Shown here piece by piece: positions 6,763 to 16,172 of a stretch of 64,000 nucleotides of DNA. Position numbers and translations under genes: made by a program. Source of the stretch: an uncultured Lachnospiraceae bacterium (GTDB lineage Bacteria; Bacillota; Clostridia; Lachnospirales; Lachnospiraceae); contig CACYPS010000006.1 of NCBI GenBank assembly GCA_902776305.1, positions 21,856 through 85,855 on the forward strand, written 5' to 3'. Numbering within the stretch: position 1 is the stretch's first letter; the number at the start of each line of letters is the position of its first letter. The notes under the pieces are model-generated. The model was not told where the DNA came from and did no database searches. It worked only from the letters and a program-made list of their open reading frames with translations.

Positions 6763-8100
6763 TTACGGCGTCAGAAGCCGCGTCAGATCATTATACATGA
6801 CATAAACCATCAGGAACAGCAGGAGCACGACCGTGATCATCTGGAGAGTACCCTCCACTTTTTTATTCACAGGTCTTCTCATAATTCCCTCAAGAAGCAG
6901 GAATACAAGCCTGCCGCCGTCCAGCGCGGGAATCGGAAGAAGATTCATGACTCCGAGGTTTGCGGATAAGAGAACGATCATGTTCAGCATGTTCATCCAC
7001 GTGATGAGCGGTCCCTCATCTTTGGTCTCCTCATACGTCGTGCCGACGATATCAACAACGCCGACAGGTCCGGAGAGCTCATCCATGCCGTAACGCCCCG
7101 TAAAGAGCGCTCCGAGCGATTTCAGGACGGTTCCGATCCAATATCGCATCTCGATCACACTATACTTCAGAACACCGATAGCGGAGGTGTTGACACGTCC
7201 CATATTGTAGGAAAATCCAAGGCTCACACTGCGGTTCTCATAGGGAACGACTTTCTTCTCCAGCGTCTCGTCACCCCTCTGAATTACCAGAGTCACCTCG
7301 CTTCCGTCCATAGGATGGGCGTCAAAGTATTCATTCATCTCATTCGAACCGGTGATCTCTGTACCATCTATTGCAAGAACCACGTCGCCCGCCCGGACGC
7401 CTGCTTCATCGAGCGGGGATCCCTCCGAAACGGCGTTTATAGTGGCCGGCACATCATCCAGATTATAAGTAAGTCCCAGCATGTAGCGGGATATAACATC
7501 CGGCTCATATGTCACATCTTTCTTTTCGCCGTTACGCGTGACGGTCAGCGTAACGGTATCATCTTCGTTCAGATCATTGAGCGCGAACCATGTCGAGACA
7601 TCTCTCGCTATATCAACATGATCCCCCATAAAAGAAGTGATCGTATCGCCCGGAAGAATTCCCGCTTTGTCAGCCGCGGAATTCTCTGCGACAGACATGA
7701 TCTCCGCCGGATCATAACCGACCACTCCTATAATGATGATGGCGCAGATAAAGGCAAGGATGAAGTTAAAGAGCGGTCCTGCAAATATGATCGCCGCTCT
7801 CCTCCCGACAGAAACGCTCTCAAATGAGCCTTCCTCCGGGACTCGTTCCGTTTCAGGAACCTCATCATCGTCGTCATCATAATACTCTTCCATCATGCCC
7901 TTCATCTGGCATGACCCTCCGAACAGGAGTAATTTCAGGGAGTACCTGGTACCGTGGTATACGGTCGTCAGAATCCTCGGACCGAATCCCATGGAAAATT
8001 CTTCCACCTCAACACCGTTCAGTTTCGCGACCAAAAAATGTCCGAATTCATGAAACAGTATCAGCAGTGAAAAAATCAAAAACGCAATTATCCACTTCAT
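6763..8100 (-). CDS. rseP: RIP metalloprotease RseP (site-2 protease)
   Basis: A 445-residue intramembrane zinc protease that cleaves membrane-bound anti-sigma factors or signal-peptide remnants. HEFGH (H17, E18, H21) lies in the first membrane helix, and NLLPIPALDGGRL near residue 390 supplies the third ligand Asp. Two PDZ domains lie between roughly residues 130 and 300. An unusual acidic stretch, EEYYDDDDDEVPETE, follows the first membrane segment. It is the last gene of the pyrH-frr-dxr-cdsA-rseP run, 14 bp after cdsA. Confidence 0.95.
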   Translation of the reverse strand: MKWIIAFLIFSLLILFHEFGHFLVAKLNGVEVEEFSMGFGPRILTTVYHGTRYSLKLLLFGGSCQMKGMMEEYYDDDDDEVPETERVPEEGSFESVSVGRRAAIIFAGPLFNFILAFICAIIIIGVVGYDPAEIMSVAENSAADKAGILPGDTITSFMGDHVDIARDVSTWFALNDLNEDDTVTLTVTRNGEKKDVTYEPDVISRYMLGLTYNLDDVPATINAVSEGSPLDEAGVRAGDVVLAIDGTEITGSNEMNEYFDAHPMDGSEVTLVIQRGDETLEKKVVPYENRSVSLGFSYNMGRVNTSAIGVLKYSVIEMRYWIGTVLKSLGALFTGRYGMDELSGPVGVVDIVGTTYEETKDEGPLITWMNMLNMIVLLSANLGVMNLLPIPALDGGRLVFLLLEGIMRRPVNKKVEGTLQMITVVLLLFLMVYVMYNDLTRLLTP

Positions 8101-8114
8101 AAATACCTCTTAAA

Positions 8115-8987
8115 TCAATAGAGCCCGAGTACTGCAAGAGAAAGGAAATATATGATGGGTGCAGTAAAGATGACGCTGTCAAAACGGTCAAGAATTCCTC
8201 CGTGTCCGGGAATCAGTTTTCCGTAGTCTTTGATACCTTTATCGCGTTTTACCGCTGACGCTGCAAGATCGCCCACCATGGATATCAGAGCGCCTGCACC
8301 GCATATGATTGCATAACCGACAATCTGCTGTTTGAATACTGCGGCGTATACGGCACCCAGCAGGGCAGCCCCTACTACTCCTCCGATTCCGCCTTCCACG
8401 GATTTCTTCGGACTGAGTACCGGCGCCATCTTATGCTTTCCGATCAGTCTTCCTACACAGTAAGCGCATGTATCTGATCCCCACGAACTCAGGAAAATGA
8501 GCCAGACCAGTATTTTGCCTGACTCCAGGCACCTCGTCAGATAAATAAATCCCAGCATGACTGCCAGATAAATCATTCCGAACAGACAGGCTGTGATCTG
8601 CTCCGCCTTATATTTCGGATAAGAGAATACATAAACGAACATTGCAAGAAGAAACGTAACCGTAATTCCGAGCAGATAAAACAGAGGCTGTCCCATATAC
8701 AGCGCTATATAATACACGATCGCACCGATGAAACCGGATGCGCTGAGCAGATTTACGGCCGTATCAGGCTCATCCACAGCATCTTTGCTTCTGGCCTTAT
8801 ATTCTGCTCCCTCCACATGCTTTTGCGCCTTATTTCTGCGCACAACAAGTAAGGCTCCGTAAAACTCATTCATACCTGCCAATGACACGAGGAGCAGGGT
8901 CACAAGAAGTACGGGACCTCCCGTGATGATTGTCGCAAGGGCGATCAGAACCAGTACGATCCCGCTGATCAGTCTTGTCCAGAACAT
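8115..8987 (-). CDS. cdsA: Phosphatidate cytidylyltransferase
   Basis: A 290-residue polytopic membrane enzyme making CDP-diacylglycerol from CTP and phosphatidic acid for phospholipid synthesis. The C-terminal CDP-diglyceride synthetase signature is clear: SAVKRDKGIKDYGKLIPGHGG followed by ILDRFDS. A charged, cytosolic-looking insertion (RRNKAQKHVEGAEYKARSKD) lies between the second and third membrane segments. The start follows GGAGGCAAAT. Confidence 0.95.
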   Translation of the reverse strand: MFWTRLISGIVLVLIALATIITGGPVLLVTLLLVSLAGMNEFYGALLVVRRNKAQKHVEGAEYKARSKDAVDEPDTAVNLLSASGFIGAIVYYIALYMGQPLFYLLGITVTFLLAMFVYVFSYPKYKAEQITACLFGMIYLAVMLGFIYLTRCLESGKILVWLIFLSSWGSDTCAYCVGRLIGKHKMAPVLSPKKSVEGGIGGVVGAALLGAVYAAVFKQQIVGYAIICGAGALISMVGDLAASAVKRDKGIKDYGKLIPGHGGILDRFDSVIFTAPIIYFLSLAVLGLY

Positions 8988-9082
8988 ATTTGCCTCCTAT
9001 GTTTTCGAGTCCCGCTCGCGAGACCTGTCTGTTGCCCGCCGCCTGTATAGGTGAGGGCATCTCTCACTGAGGTATAGTTTTA

Positions 9083-9132
9083 AGAGCCGCCGCACCATTT
9101 GTCCGAATAATCACAAACAGCGCGGCAGCCCC
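9083..9132. repeat. GC-rich hairpin between dxr and cdsA
   Basis: AAGAGCCGCCGCACCATTTGT pairs, with a few wobbles, with the inverse segment ACAAACAGCGCGGCAGCCCCC around a 10-nt loop. The GGGCTGCCGC end resembles the ends of the larger hairpin elements at 56920 and 60248. There is no clear U tract on the minus strand, so termination is uncertain. Confidence 0.5.
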
Positions 9133-9136
9133 CATA

Positions 9137-10297
9137 TCACTTCACCACTTTTCCGTATTTCTCTTCGCAGTAAGCGTCTATCTCATCCTGCACAGCAAAA
9201 ATCTCATCTACCGTCGGAGCCGCAATCACTTTGTGACGCGCCATGTTCTCAGCAATAATATCATAGATCTGCATGAATGAGATGTCGCCGCGTCTGAAAA
9301 TAGCGTTGGCCCACTCATTTGCCGCATTAAATGCCGTCGGCATCGAGCCGCCTGTCCTGATAGCCGAGATCGCCATAGGAAGCCCGAGAAATGTCTCATT
9401 ATCCGGGACATCTATATCGATTCCCTTCAGCATCCTGAAATCAAGAGGGGTGGCGGGACTCGGAAGATGTGTAGGATATGTCAGCGCATATTGTATCGCA
9501 ATCCGCATATCCGAGGGTCCGAGCTGAGCAAGAACGGAACCGTCCTCATATTCAACTGCAGAGTGAATAATGCTCTGCGGCTGGATAACTACTTCAATAC
9601 TGTCAACAGGCACATCGAACAGCCACTTCGCTTCGATGACTTCAAGACCCTTATTCACCATGGTTGCAGAGTCGATCGTAATCTTCGGACCCATGCTCCA
9701 TGTCGGATGTGCAAGCGCTTCTTTCGCGGTCACATTCATCAGTTCCTCTTTTTTTCTGCCGCGGAAAGGTCCGCCGGAAGCAGTCAGAAGTATTCTTCTG
9801 ACTTTCGAATCCGCCTTTCCCTGCAGAGCCTGGAAGATTGCAGAATGCTCCGAATCCACCGGGAGGATCTGCACGCCTTTTTCCCGCGCAAGAGGAATAA
9901 TGATGTGACCTGCCGTGACACAGGTCTCCTTATTGGCCAGAGCAATATCTTTGCCGGCTTCGATAGCAGCGATAGTGGGTCTGATACCGATCATACCCAC
10001 GATAGCCGTGACAACGATATCTGCCTCCGGAATCCGGCACATCTCAATAAGACCTTCCATACCGCTGACAACACGGATTTCCGTATCCGCCAGTCTGGTC
10101 TTCAGTATGGCTGCCGCATTCTCATCATACACGGCAACCAGCTTCACACCGAATTCCCGCGCCTGTTTTTCCGCCAGGTCAATGCTGCTTCCGCATGCTA
10201 TAGCGACAGCACGCATCATTTCCGGATGCATACGGATCACATCCAGAGACTGGGTCCCTATAGATCCTGTAGACCCGAGAACTGCTATATTCTTCAT
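9137..10297 (-). CDS. dxr: 1-deoxy-D-xylulose 5-phosphate reductoisomerase
   Basis: A 386-residue DXR of the MEP isoprenoid pathway, forming 2-C-methylerythritol 4-phosphate with NADPH. It has the N-terminal GSTGSIGTQSLDVI nucleotide loop, ANKETCVTAG, the metal-binding PVDSEHSAIFQ and LLTASGGPFRG, and the C-terminal helical domain. Its start ATG shares one base with the frr stop (TGATG), implying translational coupling. In many Firmicutes uppS and cdsA sit between frr and dxr. Here dxr directly follows frr. Confidence 0.97.
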   Translation of the reverse strand: MKNIAVLGSTGSIGTQSLDVIRMHPEMMRAVAIACGSSIDLAEKQAREFGVKLVAVYDENAAAILKTRLADTEIRVVSGMEGLIEMCRIPEADIVVTAIVGMIGIRPTIAAIEAGKDIALANKETCVTAGHIIIPLAREKGVQILPVDSEHSAIFQALQGKADSKVRRILLTASGGPFRGRKKEELMNVTAKEALAHPTWSMGPKITIDSATMVNKGLEVIEAKWLFDVPVDSIEVVIQPQSIIHSAVEYEDGSVLAQLGPSDMRIAIQYALTYPTHLPSPATPLDFRMLKGIDIDVPDNETFLGLPMAISAIRTGGSMPTAFNAANEWANAIFRRGDISFMQIYDIIAENMARHKVIAAPTVDEIFAVQDEIDAYCEEKYGKVVK

Positions 10298-10851
10298 CAG
10301 ATCGTCATAAGCTCCTTCGTCTTAACCTCGATTGCCTTGTCAACCTTCTTGATGAAATTATCGGTGATCTTCTGAAGCTCATCTTCAGCATCGGCGATTT
10401 CATCTTCGGAAAGCTCTGATGTCTTCTTCATCTTCTTATATGCGTCGTTGCCGTCACGTCTGATGTTACGGCAGGCGACCTTGGCATTTTCGCCCATCTT
10501 CTTGACATCCTTGACCAGCTGCTTACGTCTCTCTTCTGTAAGTTCCGGGAATACAAGGCGGATTACACGGCCGTCATCGCTCGGGTTAATGCCGAGATCG
10601 GACTTCTGAATAGCCTTTACGATCGTTTTCACCATCTTCGGCTCCCACGGCTGAATCTGGATCATACGTGCCTCAGGCACCTGAACATTCGCAACAGACT
10701 GGATCGGAGTCGGTGATCCGTAGTAATCGACCGTAATCTTGTCAAGAACATGCGGATTAGCACGGCCGGCTCTGACAGACTGAAGTTCTCTCTCAAGATT
10801 TGCGAGTGTCTTCGTCATCTTCTCTTCATAAACCTTATTTTTTTCGCTCAT
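10297..10851 (-). CDS. frr: Ribosome recycling factor
   Basis: A 184-residue RRF that, with EF-G, splits post-termination ribosomes. It has the standard length and the conserved LRAGRANPHVLDKITVDYYG start region, the VPEARMIQIQPWE hinge, and RLVFPELTEERRKQLVK. It lies 11 bp after pyrH and overlaps dxr by one base. Confidence 0.97.
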   Translation of the reverse strand: MSEKNKVYEEKMTKTLANLERELQSVRAGRANPHVLDKITVDYYGSPTPIQSVANVQVPEARMIQIQPWEPKMVKTIVKAIQKSDLGINPSDDGRVIRLVFPELTEERRKQLVKDVKKMGENAKVACRNIRRDGNDAYKKMKKTSELSEDEIADAEDELQKITDNFIKKVDKAIEVKTKELMTI

Positions 10852-10862
10852 AATACGCCTCC

Positions 10863-11558
10863 TTATACGGTGACAACAGTCCCGTCAATAATTCCATGTG
10901 CAGCTCGCACGATGCTGTTCTCATCATTCAGCCCGAATACAAGCATCGGCATCTTGTTCTCTTTTGCCATGACAGCAGCGGCGCCGTCAACAACTCCCAG
11001 TCCGTCACGTACAACATCCTGAATGGAGATTTCCTTATACTTCTTTGCGTTCGGATTTGATTTCGGATCATCGTCATACACACCGTCCACCGATTTTGCA
11101 AGAAGGATCATCTCGGATTCTATCTCGATCGCGCGGAGGACCGTAGCTGTATCCGTTGAGAAATACGGACAACCTGTTCCGCCTGCAAAGAACACTGCTT
11201 TTCCCGCTTCGAGAGCAGCGACAGCAGCATCCTTGGAGAAAAGTGTTGTAAATGCACCGATCGTGAACGGTGTCATGATCTCTGTCTTCATGCCCTGAGA
11301 ACGGAATATCTCGGATACGTAAATACAATTCATAACAGTCGCCAGCATACCGATCTGGTCTGCATGCGTACGCTCGATTGCATTTGAAGATCTTCCTCTC
11401 CAGAAGTTTCCTCCGCCGATGACAATTCCGACCTGAACGCCTTCATCCATGACCGCTTTGACCTGGGCTGCAACTCCCTGTACAGTTGCCTCATCAAACC
11501 CGGTCTTTTTATCGCCGGCGAGTGCTTCACCGCTCAGTTTCAAAAGTACACGTTTCAT
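10863..11558 (-). CDS. pyrH: UMP kinase
   Basis: A 231-residue hexameric UMP kinase of the amino acid kinase fold, making UDP for pyrimidine nucleotide and cell wall precursor synthesis. Visible motifs are LKLSGEAL at the N-terminus, GIVIGGGNFWRG, FFAGGTGCPYFSTDT for nucleotide binding, and the C-terminal VVDGAAAVMAKEN segment. It is the first gene of the pyrH-frr-dxr-cdsA-rseP group, separated from nrdR by a terminator. Confidence 0.97.
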   Translation of the reverse strand: MKRVLLKLSGEALAGDKKTGFDEATVQGVAAQVKAVMDEGVQVGIVIGGGNFWRGRSSNAIERTHADQIGMLATVMNCIYVSEIFRSQGMKTEIMTPFTIGAFTTLFSKDAAVAALEAGKAVFFAGGTGCPYFSTDTATVLRAIEIESEMILLAKSVDGVYDDDPKSNPNAKKYKEISIQDVVRDGLGVVDGAAAVMAKENKMPMLVFGLNDENSIVRAAHGIIDGTVVTV

Positions 11559-11590
11559 AAAAACCTCCGTAAATGTGTCTTACAAAGCTA

Positions 11591-11622
11591 AAAACAAAGG
11601 ACTGCCGCATTTACGACAGTCC
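11591..11622 (-). terminator. Intrinsic terminator after nrdR
   Basis: GGACTG/CAGTCC (11599-11604 and 11617-11622) with two further inner pairs, followed on the minus strand by TTTGTTTTTAG. It separates ftsZ-nrdR from pyrH. Confidence 0.75.
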
Positions 11623-11647
11623 CCGAAAAATCATTATTACTGCGGAA

Positions 11648-12094
11648 TTACAGGAACTTCTTAATCTCCGTCATAAACGTATTGACATCCTTGAATTCCC
11701 GATAAACACTGGCAAATCGCACATATGCGACCGCATCCAGATCCTTGAGACGCGTCATCACGAGCTCACCGATCTCAGAACTGGGAATCTCACGCACACC
11801 GCTGTTATAGATTTCAGCCTCGACTCCGTCGACCAGTTCTCTGATTTGTTCCGGAGATATCGGGCGTTTATGGCATGCCCGAACAACACCGTCCTCTATC
11901 TTGTTCCTGTTGAACGGTTCCCTGTTCATATCTTTCTTGACCACCATAAGAGGGATCATCTCGACCTTCTCATATGAAGTAAAGCGCTTCCCGCACGAAT
12001 CGCACATACGTCTCCTGCGGATCGCAGTATTATCGTCAACCGGTCTCGAATCGACAACTCTCGTATTATCTTTTCCGCAATATGGACATCTCAT
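11648..12094 (-). CDS. nrdR: Transcriptional repressor NrdR
   Basis: A 148-residue ATP/dATP-sensing repressor of ribonucleotide reductase genes. The zinc ribbon has C3, C6, C31 and C34 (MRCPYCG and RRMCDSCGKRFTSYE), followed by an ATP-cone from about residue 49. Its start codon directly follows the ftsZ stop with no gap, so the ribosome binding site lies inside ftsZ and the two genes should be translationally coupled. Confidence 0.97.
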   Translation of the reverse strand: MRCPYCGKDNTRVVDSRPVDDNTAIRRRRMCDSCGKRFTSYEKVEMIPLMVVKKDMNREPFNRNKIEDGVVRACHKRPISPEQIRELVDGVEAEIYNSGVREIPSSEIGELVMTRLKDLDAVAYVRFASVYREFKDVNTFMTEIKKFL

Positions 12095-13342
12095 TTATCT
12101 GTTCCTGTTCTTTAAAAACTCCGGAATCTGAATATCTTTCGCCTGAACACTGCTGGATACATTCGGCTGCTGAAGATTCAGAGAAGCCTGCTCTGCTCTC
12201 GGAGCCGGCTGCTGTGCGGTAAATAGCTCGCTGTTCCATGTAGGCATTGTCATGGTCGGGAACGGCTGTGACGGCTGCGGCTGGAAGTATGGCATTGTCG
12301 GCTGCGGTGAGATTGTCGACTGCGGACGCTGCTGCATCTGAGGCTGCTGCACCTGCGGCTGGATCTGAGGCTGAACAACCTGCTCATTGCCCGCTTCATG
12401 AAGACCCGTAGCAATGACTGTGATCTTGCATGTATCCACTTCGGTATCATCGTACATAGCACCAAAGATGATATTGGCATCTTCGCCGACGATTTCCTGT
12501 ACATGGCTTGCAGCATCGTTTGCATCCATCAGAGAGATATCACCGCGGATATTGATAATAACATTGGCTGCACCCTTTATGGACGTCTCAAGCAGCGGGC
12601 TCTCAACAGCCTGCTGAACTGCTGTCATAGCCTTGTCGTCACCCTTGTTCTCGCCTATACCGATATGAGCGATGCCGCCGTTTGTCATAACAGTCTGAAC
12701 ATCAGCGAAGTCCAGGTTGATCAGAGCCGGCTGATTGATCAGGTCTGTAATACCCTGAACTGCCTGCTGAAGAACTTCATCCGCCTTCTTCAGAGCCTCC
12801 GGCATAGTTGTTCTGCGATCAACGATCTCGAGAAGCTTATCATTCGGAATGACGATCAGTGTGTCAACATTCTGCTTCAGTTTATCAATACCGCTGAGGG
12901 CATTGGCCATACGCTTCTTTGCCTCAAAACGGAAAGGCTTTGTAACAACGCCTACTGTCAGGCATCCGAGTTCCTTTGCGATTCCCGCAACGACCGGTGC
13001 ACCGCCTGTACCTGTGCCGCCGCCCATTCCGCATGTTACGAAGACCATATCTGCTCCGCTAAGAACCTGCTTGATTTCCTCAGCACTCTCGTTTGCGGCC
13101 TGTTCGCCTACTTCCGGCTTTGCTCCTGCGCCCAGACCCTTGGTGACCTTTTCACCGATCTGAACAACTGTCGGAGCTTTGCAGAGATTAAGTGCCTGCT
13201 TATCCGTATTTATTCCTACAAACTCGACGCCTCCAATGGCTTCATCGACCATGCGGTTTACAGCGTTGTTGCCTGCACCCCCAACGCCTACAACTATAAT
13301 TCGCGCTGCAGATTCAGCTTCATTTGATGTAATTTCTAACAA
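12095..13342 (-). CDS. ftsZ: Cell division protein FtsZ
   Basis: A 415-residue tubulin homologue that forms the Z ring. It has the [11 protein letters not shown] nucleotide-binding start and the GGGTGTG tubulin signature at 107-113. The T7 region NLDFADV is present, then a proline/glutamine-rich linker of about 60 residues, and the terminal peptide [11 protein letters not shown] that binds FtsA/SepF-type partners. It has its own promoter upstream, apart from the murD/ftsQ genes, and is followed immediately by nrdR. Confidence 0.98.
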   Translation of the reverse strand: MLEITSNEAESAARIIVVGVGGAGNNAVNRMVDEAIGGVEFVGINTDKQALNLCKAPTVVQIGEKVTKGLGAGAKPEVGEQAANESAEEIKQVLSGADMVFVTCGMGGGTGTGGAPVVAGIAKELGCLTVGVVTKPFRFEAKKRMANALSGIDKLKQNVDTLIVIPNDKLLEIVDRRTTMPEALKKADEVLQQAVQGITDLINQPALINLDFADVQTVMTNGGIAHIGIGENKGDDKAMTAVQQAVESPLLETSIKGAANVIINIRGDISLMDANDAASHVQEIVGEDANIIFGAMYDDTEVDTCKITVIATGLHEAGNEQVVQPQIQPQVQQPQMQQRPQSTISPQPTMPYFQPQPSQPFPTMTMPTWNSELFTAQQPAPRAEQASLNLQQPNVSSSVQAKDIQIPEFLKNRNR

Positions 13343-13431
13343 AACAGATCCTCCTTTGTGACCGCATCATCAAAAACGGTACTATTTTTTCTCAGAAAGA
13401 GTAAACTATCGCTTATCATAATAACATAACA

Positions 13432-13460
13432 ATCATACGGTTTTTAAATCCAATTATCAA
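13432..13460 (-). promoter_or_regulatory. Predicted ftsZ promoter
   Basis: TTGATA (13455-13460) and TATGAT (13432-13437) are 17 bp apart on the minus strand, about 90 bp upstream of the ftsZ start. The region lies in the gap after ftsQ. Confidence 0.65.
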
Positions 13461-13468
13461 GAAGTTTT

Positions 13469-14791
13469 TTATTTTTTTGAAAAAATAAAACGATTCTGGG
13501 TCCCATCGTAATTTTCAAGATGCAGGATTCCCGACAAACCGGCTATGGAAGGCAGTGTCTTTCCGATCGCAGCGACACGTGATTCAATATTGTCGCCCTT
13601 ACCGAGATTTACCTGAACGCCGCCATAAGTGACGGTAAGATTCCCCTCCTGATCGAAGACTACATCGTCCGGTACATACCCGCTTCTGTCTACGAAACTC
13701 TTCAGAACAGCTATACTTGAAAATACCCTGTCATATTGTACAGGCAGCGGATATCCGACCACCGCCTCAGAGAACACAAGACCTCTCACGACCGGGAGAT
13801 AATTTCCTCCTTTTGCGGATGTGTCGATCTCCCAGGTTTTCTGTGCGGAGTCGTTCTCTGTCTCGCCGGATCCGGGAACTGCGGAGGGCTGAATGATTTC
13901 ATCCGGAGCAACAACCGCTCCATCCATGCTCTCCGAAGCAGCTTCCTCATCAGACTCACCCGTCTCTTCAGCTTCGGTTTCCTCATACTCTTCGTACGGT
14001 ATTTCTGCGTCTTCCGCGGCCGGCTCATCAGTAAAATCATTCTCTTCAGACCACTCTTCCGTTTCTGCGTCCGGTGAAGCTTCCTCCGGGTATTCTTCGT
14101 ATCCTTCCGCCGCCTCAGCTTCGGGATCACCCTGTTCTTCCGGAACAGCTTCATCACCGTAAATAATTCCGTCACCGGCGAGATACATTATTTTAAAGTC
14201 TGACACGGCCGCCGGAATGTCAGCCATCTCATAGGTGCCTGCTATCTTCGAGAAGAGCCTTTCACCGAAATTTTTCTTTGCACCGGACGTCTCTTCCGCA
14301 TCTGTCTTCTCCACTGCCGCGGATGTTTCACCGGACGTCTCATTCTGCATGGAAGCCTCTTCCCCGGATACGGCACTTCCATTCTTAATAATAGGGTCTG
14401 ATTTCACAAGAACAACGCCTGCCCTGTCAAAATACCAGTATCTGTTATCATACTCTACGCAGCCGATCAGCTTCTTTTCACTGACGTTCACTTTGACGCC
14501 GTGCAGCCCTTCCATATCTACGGTCAGAGAATCGACAAATGTATTTCCGCGCACTGTTCTCCCTCTGTTGAGGAGCCAGAGAATAATGCTGCTGTTCGAG
14601 AACGGTCCCTTTCCGAGCATTCCTCTGATCTCATCTTCCGTCTCGTGATAATTTCCTACGATTTCGAAATGATCGACAGCACATCCGAATACCGCAAACA
14701 ATAAAAAGACGCAGAGGACCATAGCAGCGGTGCCTACCGCTGCCCGTCTTATTCTGCGTCTTCGGAACTTACTGAACTTCTTTCCGAACAT
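13469..14791 (-). CDS. ftsQ: Cell division protein FtsQ/DivIB with a long acidic insertion
   Basis: A 440-residue bitopic division protein. It has a short basic cytoplasmic tail, a membrane helix around residues 16-38, a POTRA domain (VDHFEIVGNYHETEDEIRGM onwards) and the beta domain with VEYDNRYWYFDRAGVVL. About 185 residues very rich in Glu, Ala and Ser (roughly 135-320) then interrupt the usual path to YLPVVRGLVFSEAVVGYPL and the C-terminal beta segment. Typical DivIB proteins are 250-300 residues, so the excess is this insert. The gene overlaps murD by 23 bp. Confidence 0.85.
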   Translation of the reverse strand: MFGKKFSKFRRRRIRRAAVGTAAMVLCVFLLFAVFGCAVDHFEIVGNYHETEDEIRGMLGKGPFSNSSIILWLLNRGRTVRGNTFVDSLTVDMEGLHGVKVNVSEKKLIGCVEYDNRYWYFDRAGVVLVKSDPIIKNGSAVSGEEASMQNETSGETSAAVEKTDAEETSGAKKNFGERLFSKIAGTYEMADIPAAVSDFKIMYLAGDGIIYGDEAVPEEQGDPEAEAAEGYEEYPEEASPDAETEEWSEENDFTDEPAAEDAEIPYEEYEETEAEETGESDEEAASESMDGAVVAPDEIIQPSAVPGSGETENDSAQKTWEIDTSAKGGNYLPVVRGLVFSEAVVGYPLPVQYDRVFSSIAVLKSFVDRSGYVPDDVVFDQEGNLTVTYGGVQVNLGKGDNIESRVAAIGKTLPSIAGLSGILHLENYDGTQNRFIFSKK

Positions 14792-16142
14792 ACTCCTTAA
14801 ATCTTTCTCCCCTTACCTCATAATTCGGGAACTCTCCCCACGAAGCACATGCCGGAGACAGGAGCACCGCATCACCCGGATCGGCATGATCACGGCAGAA
14901 ATCCATTGCCTCATGCATGTTCTCAAAGAGCACAATTCTCTCTTCCGGGAAACCGCACTCGATCGCAGCCTGTCTGATATCGTACTTCGTCTTCCCTTCA
15001 AGGACGAACCACTTTACCCTGCCGTCGAACGAGCGGATCCACTCTCTGTAATCCGACCCTTTGTCGTATCCTCCGCCGATCAGGAGTGTAGGCCTGCTCA
15101 TGGCCTGAATGCCCTTGATTGCGGCGTCAGGATTCGTTCCCTTCGAATCATTGTACCATATTACCCCGTTCTTCTCATCGACATACTCGATTCGATGTTC
15201 AACGGGTTTGAAGTTCGCTATTGTCTTTCTAATAATATCGAGCGATACGCCTGCCGAGTAGGCCATGGCGGTCGCTGCCATGATATTTTCATAATTGTGA
15301 AGGCCCGGGAGCGAAAGCTTTTCGGTCTCCGCAATCAGGTCATTCCTTCCGTCGCGCGTCAGAATGATTTTTCCGTCTTCATAGTAAATACCGTTTTCGA
15401 TCCGGCGCAGCGATGAGAACCAGAATACATTTGCCGGACATTCTTCGGCAAATCTGCGAAGCTCCTCATCCTCATAATTCAGGACACATGTATCATTCTT
15501 ATCCTGATTCAGAGTCACAAGCTTCTTGCAGCGAATGTACTCTTCCATTGTGTGGTGGCGGTTCAGATGATCAGGCGTGATATTCAGAATAGCCGAGACG
15601 GACGGATGGAACGCCTCGATCGTCTCAAGCTGAAAACTTGAGAGCTCGATCACGATCGTCGCACTCTCATCGATCGACATTGCCGCTTCCGTATACGGGT
15701 TTCCGATGTTACCGACAACGAATGTATCCGGGTCTGCGTTCGTCATGATTTCGCCGAGCAATGTAGTTGTTGTCGTCTTTCCGTTTGTTCCGGTTATGCC
15801 GAGAACTCTCCCGCCGGAAGCCCGGTAAGCCAGCTCGACCTCTCCCCAGATTGGAATGCCCGCTTCCCTGATTGCTTCTACATTCGGAATATCCGTCGGA
15901 ACGCCGGGGCTGAGGACTGCCAGATCGATTCCGGAGAGCAGCTCATGGGTGAGCTTTCCTGCAAATGCCTCCGCCTTATCTCTCACCGCCGCATCCAGCT
16001 TTGCAAGCAGCTCCTCGGATGTAACGCCTTCCTTCTCGTCGAAAAGAACCGGACATGCTCCCACATGAATAAGAAGGCGGGCGGCACCGATTCCGCTTTT
16101 TCCTGCGCCGTAAACAAGTACTTTTTTATTTTTCAGGTCCAT
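14769..16142 (-). CDS. murD: UDP-N-acetylmuramoylalanine--D-glutamate ligase
   Basis: A 457-residue Mur ligase adding D-Glu to UDP-MurNAc-L-Ala. The N-terminal dinucleotide-like domain starts KVLVYGAGKSGIGAARLL. The ATP loop is GITGTNGKTTTT, then HLNRHHTMEEY and the C-terminal WYNDSKGTNPDAAIKGI segment that is characteristic of MurD. It sits between mraY and ftsQ in the dcw cluster and overlaps ftsQ by 23 bp. Confidence 0.97.
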   Translation of the reverse strand: MDLKNKKVLVYGAGKSGIGAARLLIHVGACPVLFDEKEGVTSEELLAKLDAAVRDKAEAFAGKLTHELLSGIDLAVLSPGVPTDIPNVEAIREAGIPIWGEVELAYRASGGRVLGITGTNGKTTTTTLLGEIMTNADPDTFVVGNIGNPYTEAAMSIDESATIVIELSSFQLETIEAFHPSVSAILNITPDHLNRHHTMEEYIRCKKLVTLNQDKNDTCVLNYEDEELRRFAEECPANVFWFSSLRRIENGIYYEDGKIILTRDGRNDLIAETEKLSLPGLHNYENIMAATAMAYSAGVSLDIIRKTIANFKPVEHRIEYVDEKNGVIWYNDSKGTNPDAAIKGIQAMSRPTLLIGGGYDKGSDYREWIRSFDGRVKWFVLEGKTKYDIRQAAIECGFPEERIVLFENMHEAMDFCRDHADPGDAVLLSPACASWGEFPNYEVRGERFKEYVRKEVQ

Positions 16143-16172
16143 GCTATTTGCCTCTGATATCTAAATATTTTC

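Noticed and set aside
9467-10375. A 302-codon open frame antisense to dxr
   Set aside because: Shadow of dxr and the frr end; low-complexity His/Arg/Ser-rich product without homology.
12398-13327. A 309-codon open frame antisense to ftsZ
   Set aside because: It is a shadow of ftsZ codon usage, with no ribosome binding site, cysteine- and histidine-rich nonsense composition, and no family resemblance. ftsZ itself is unambiguous.
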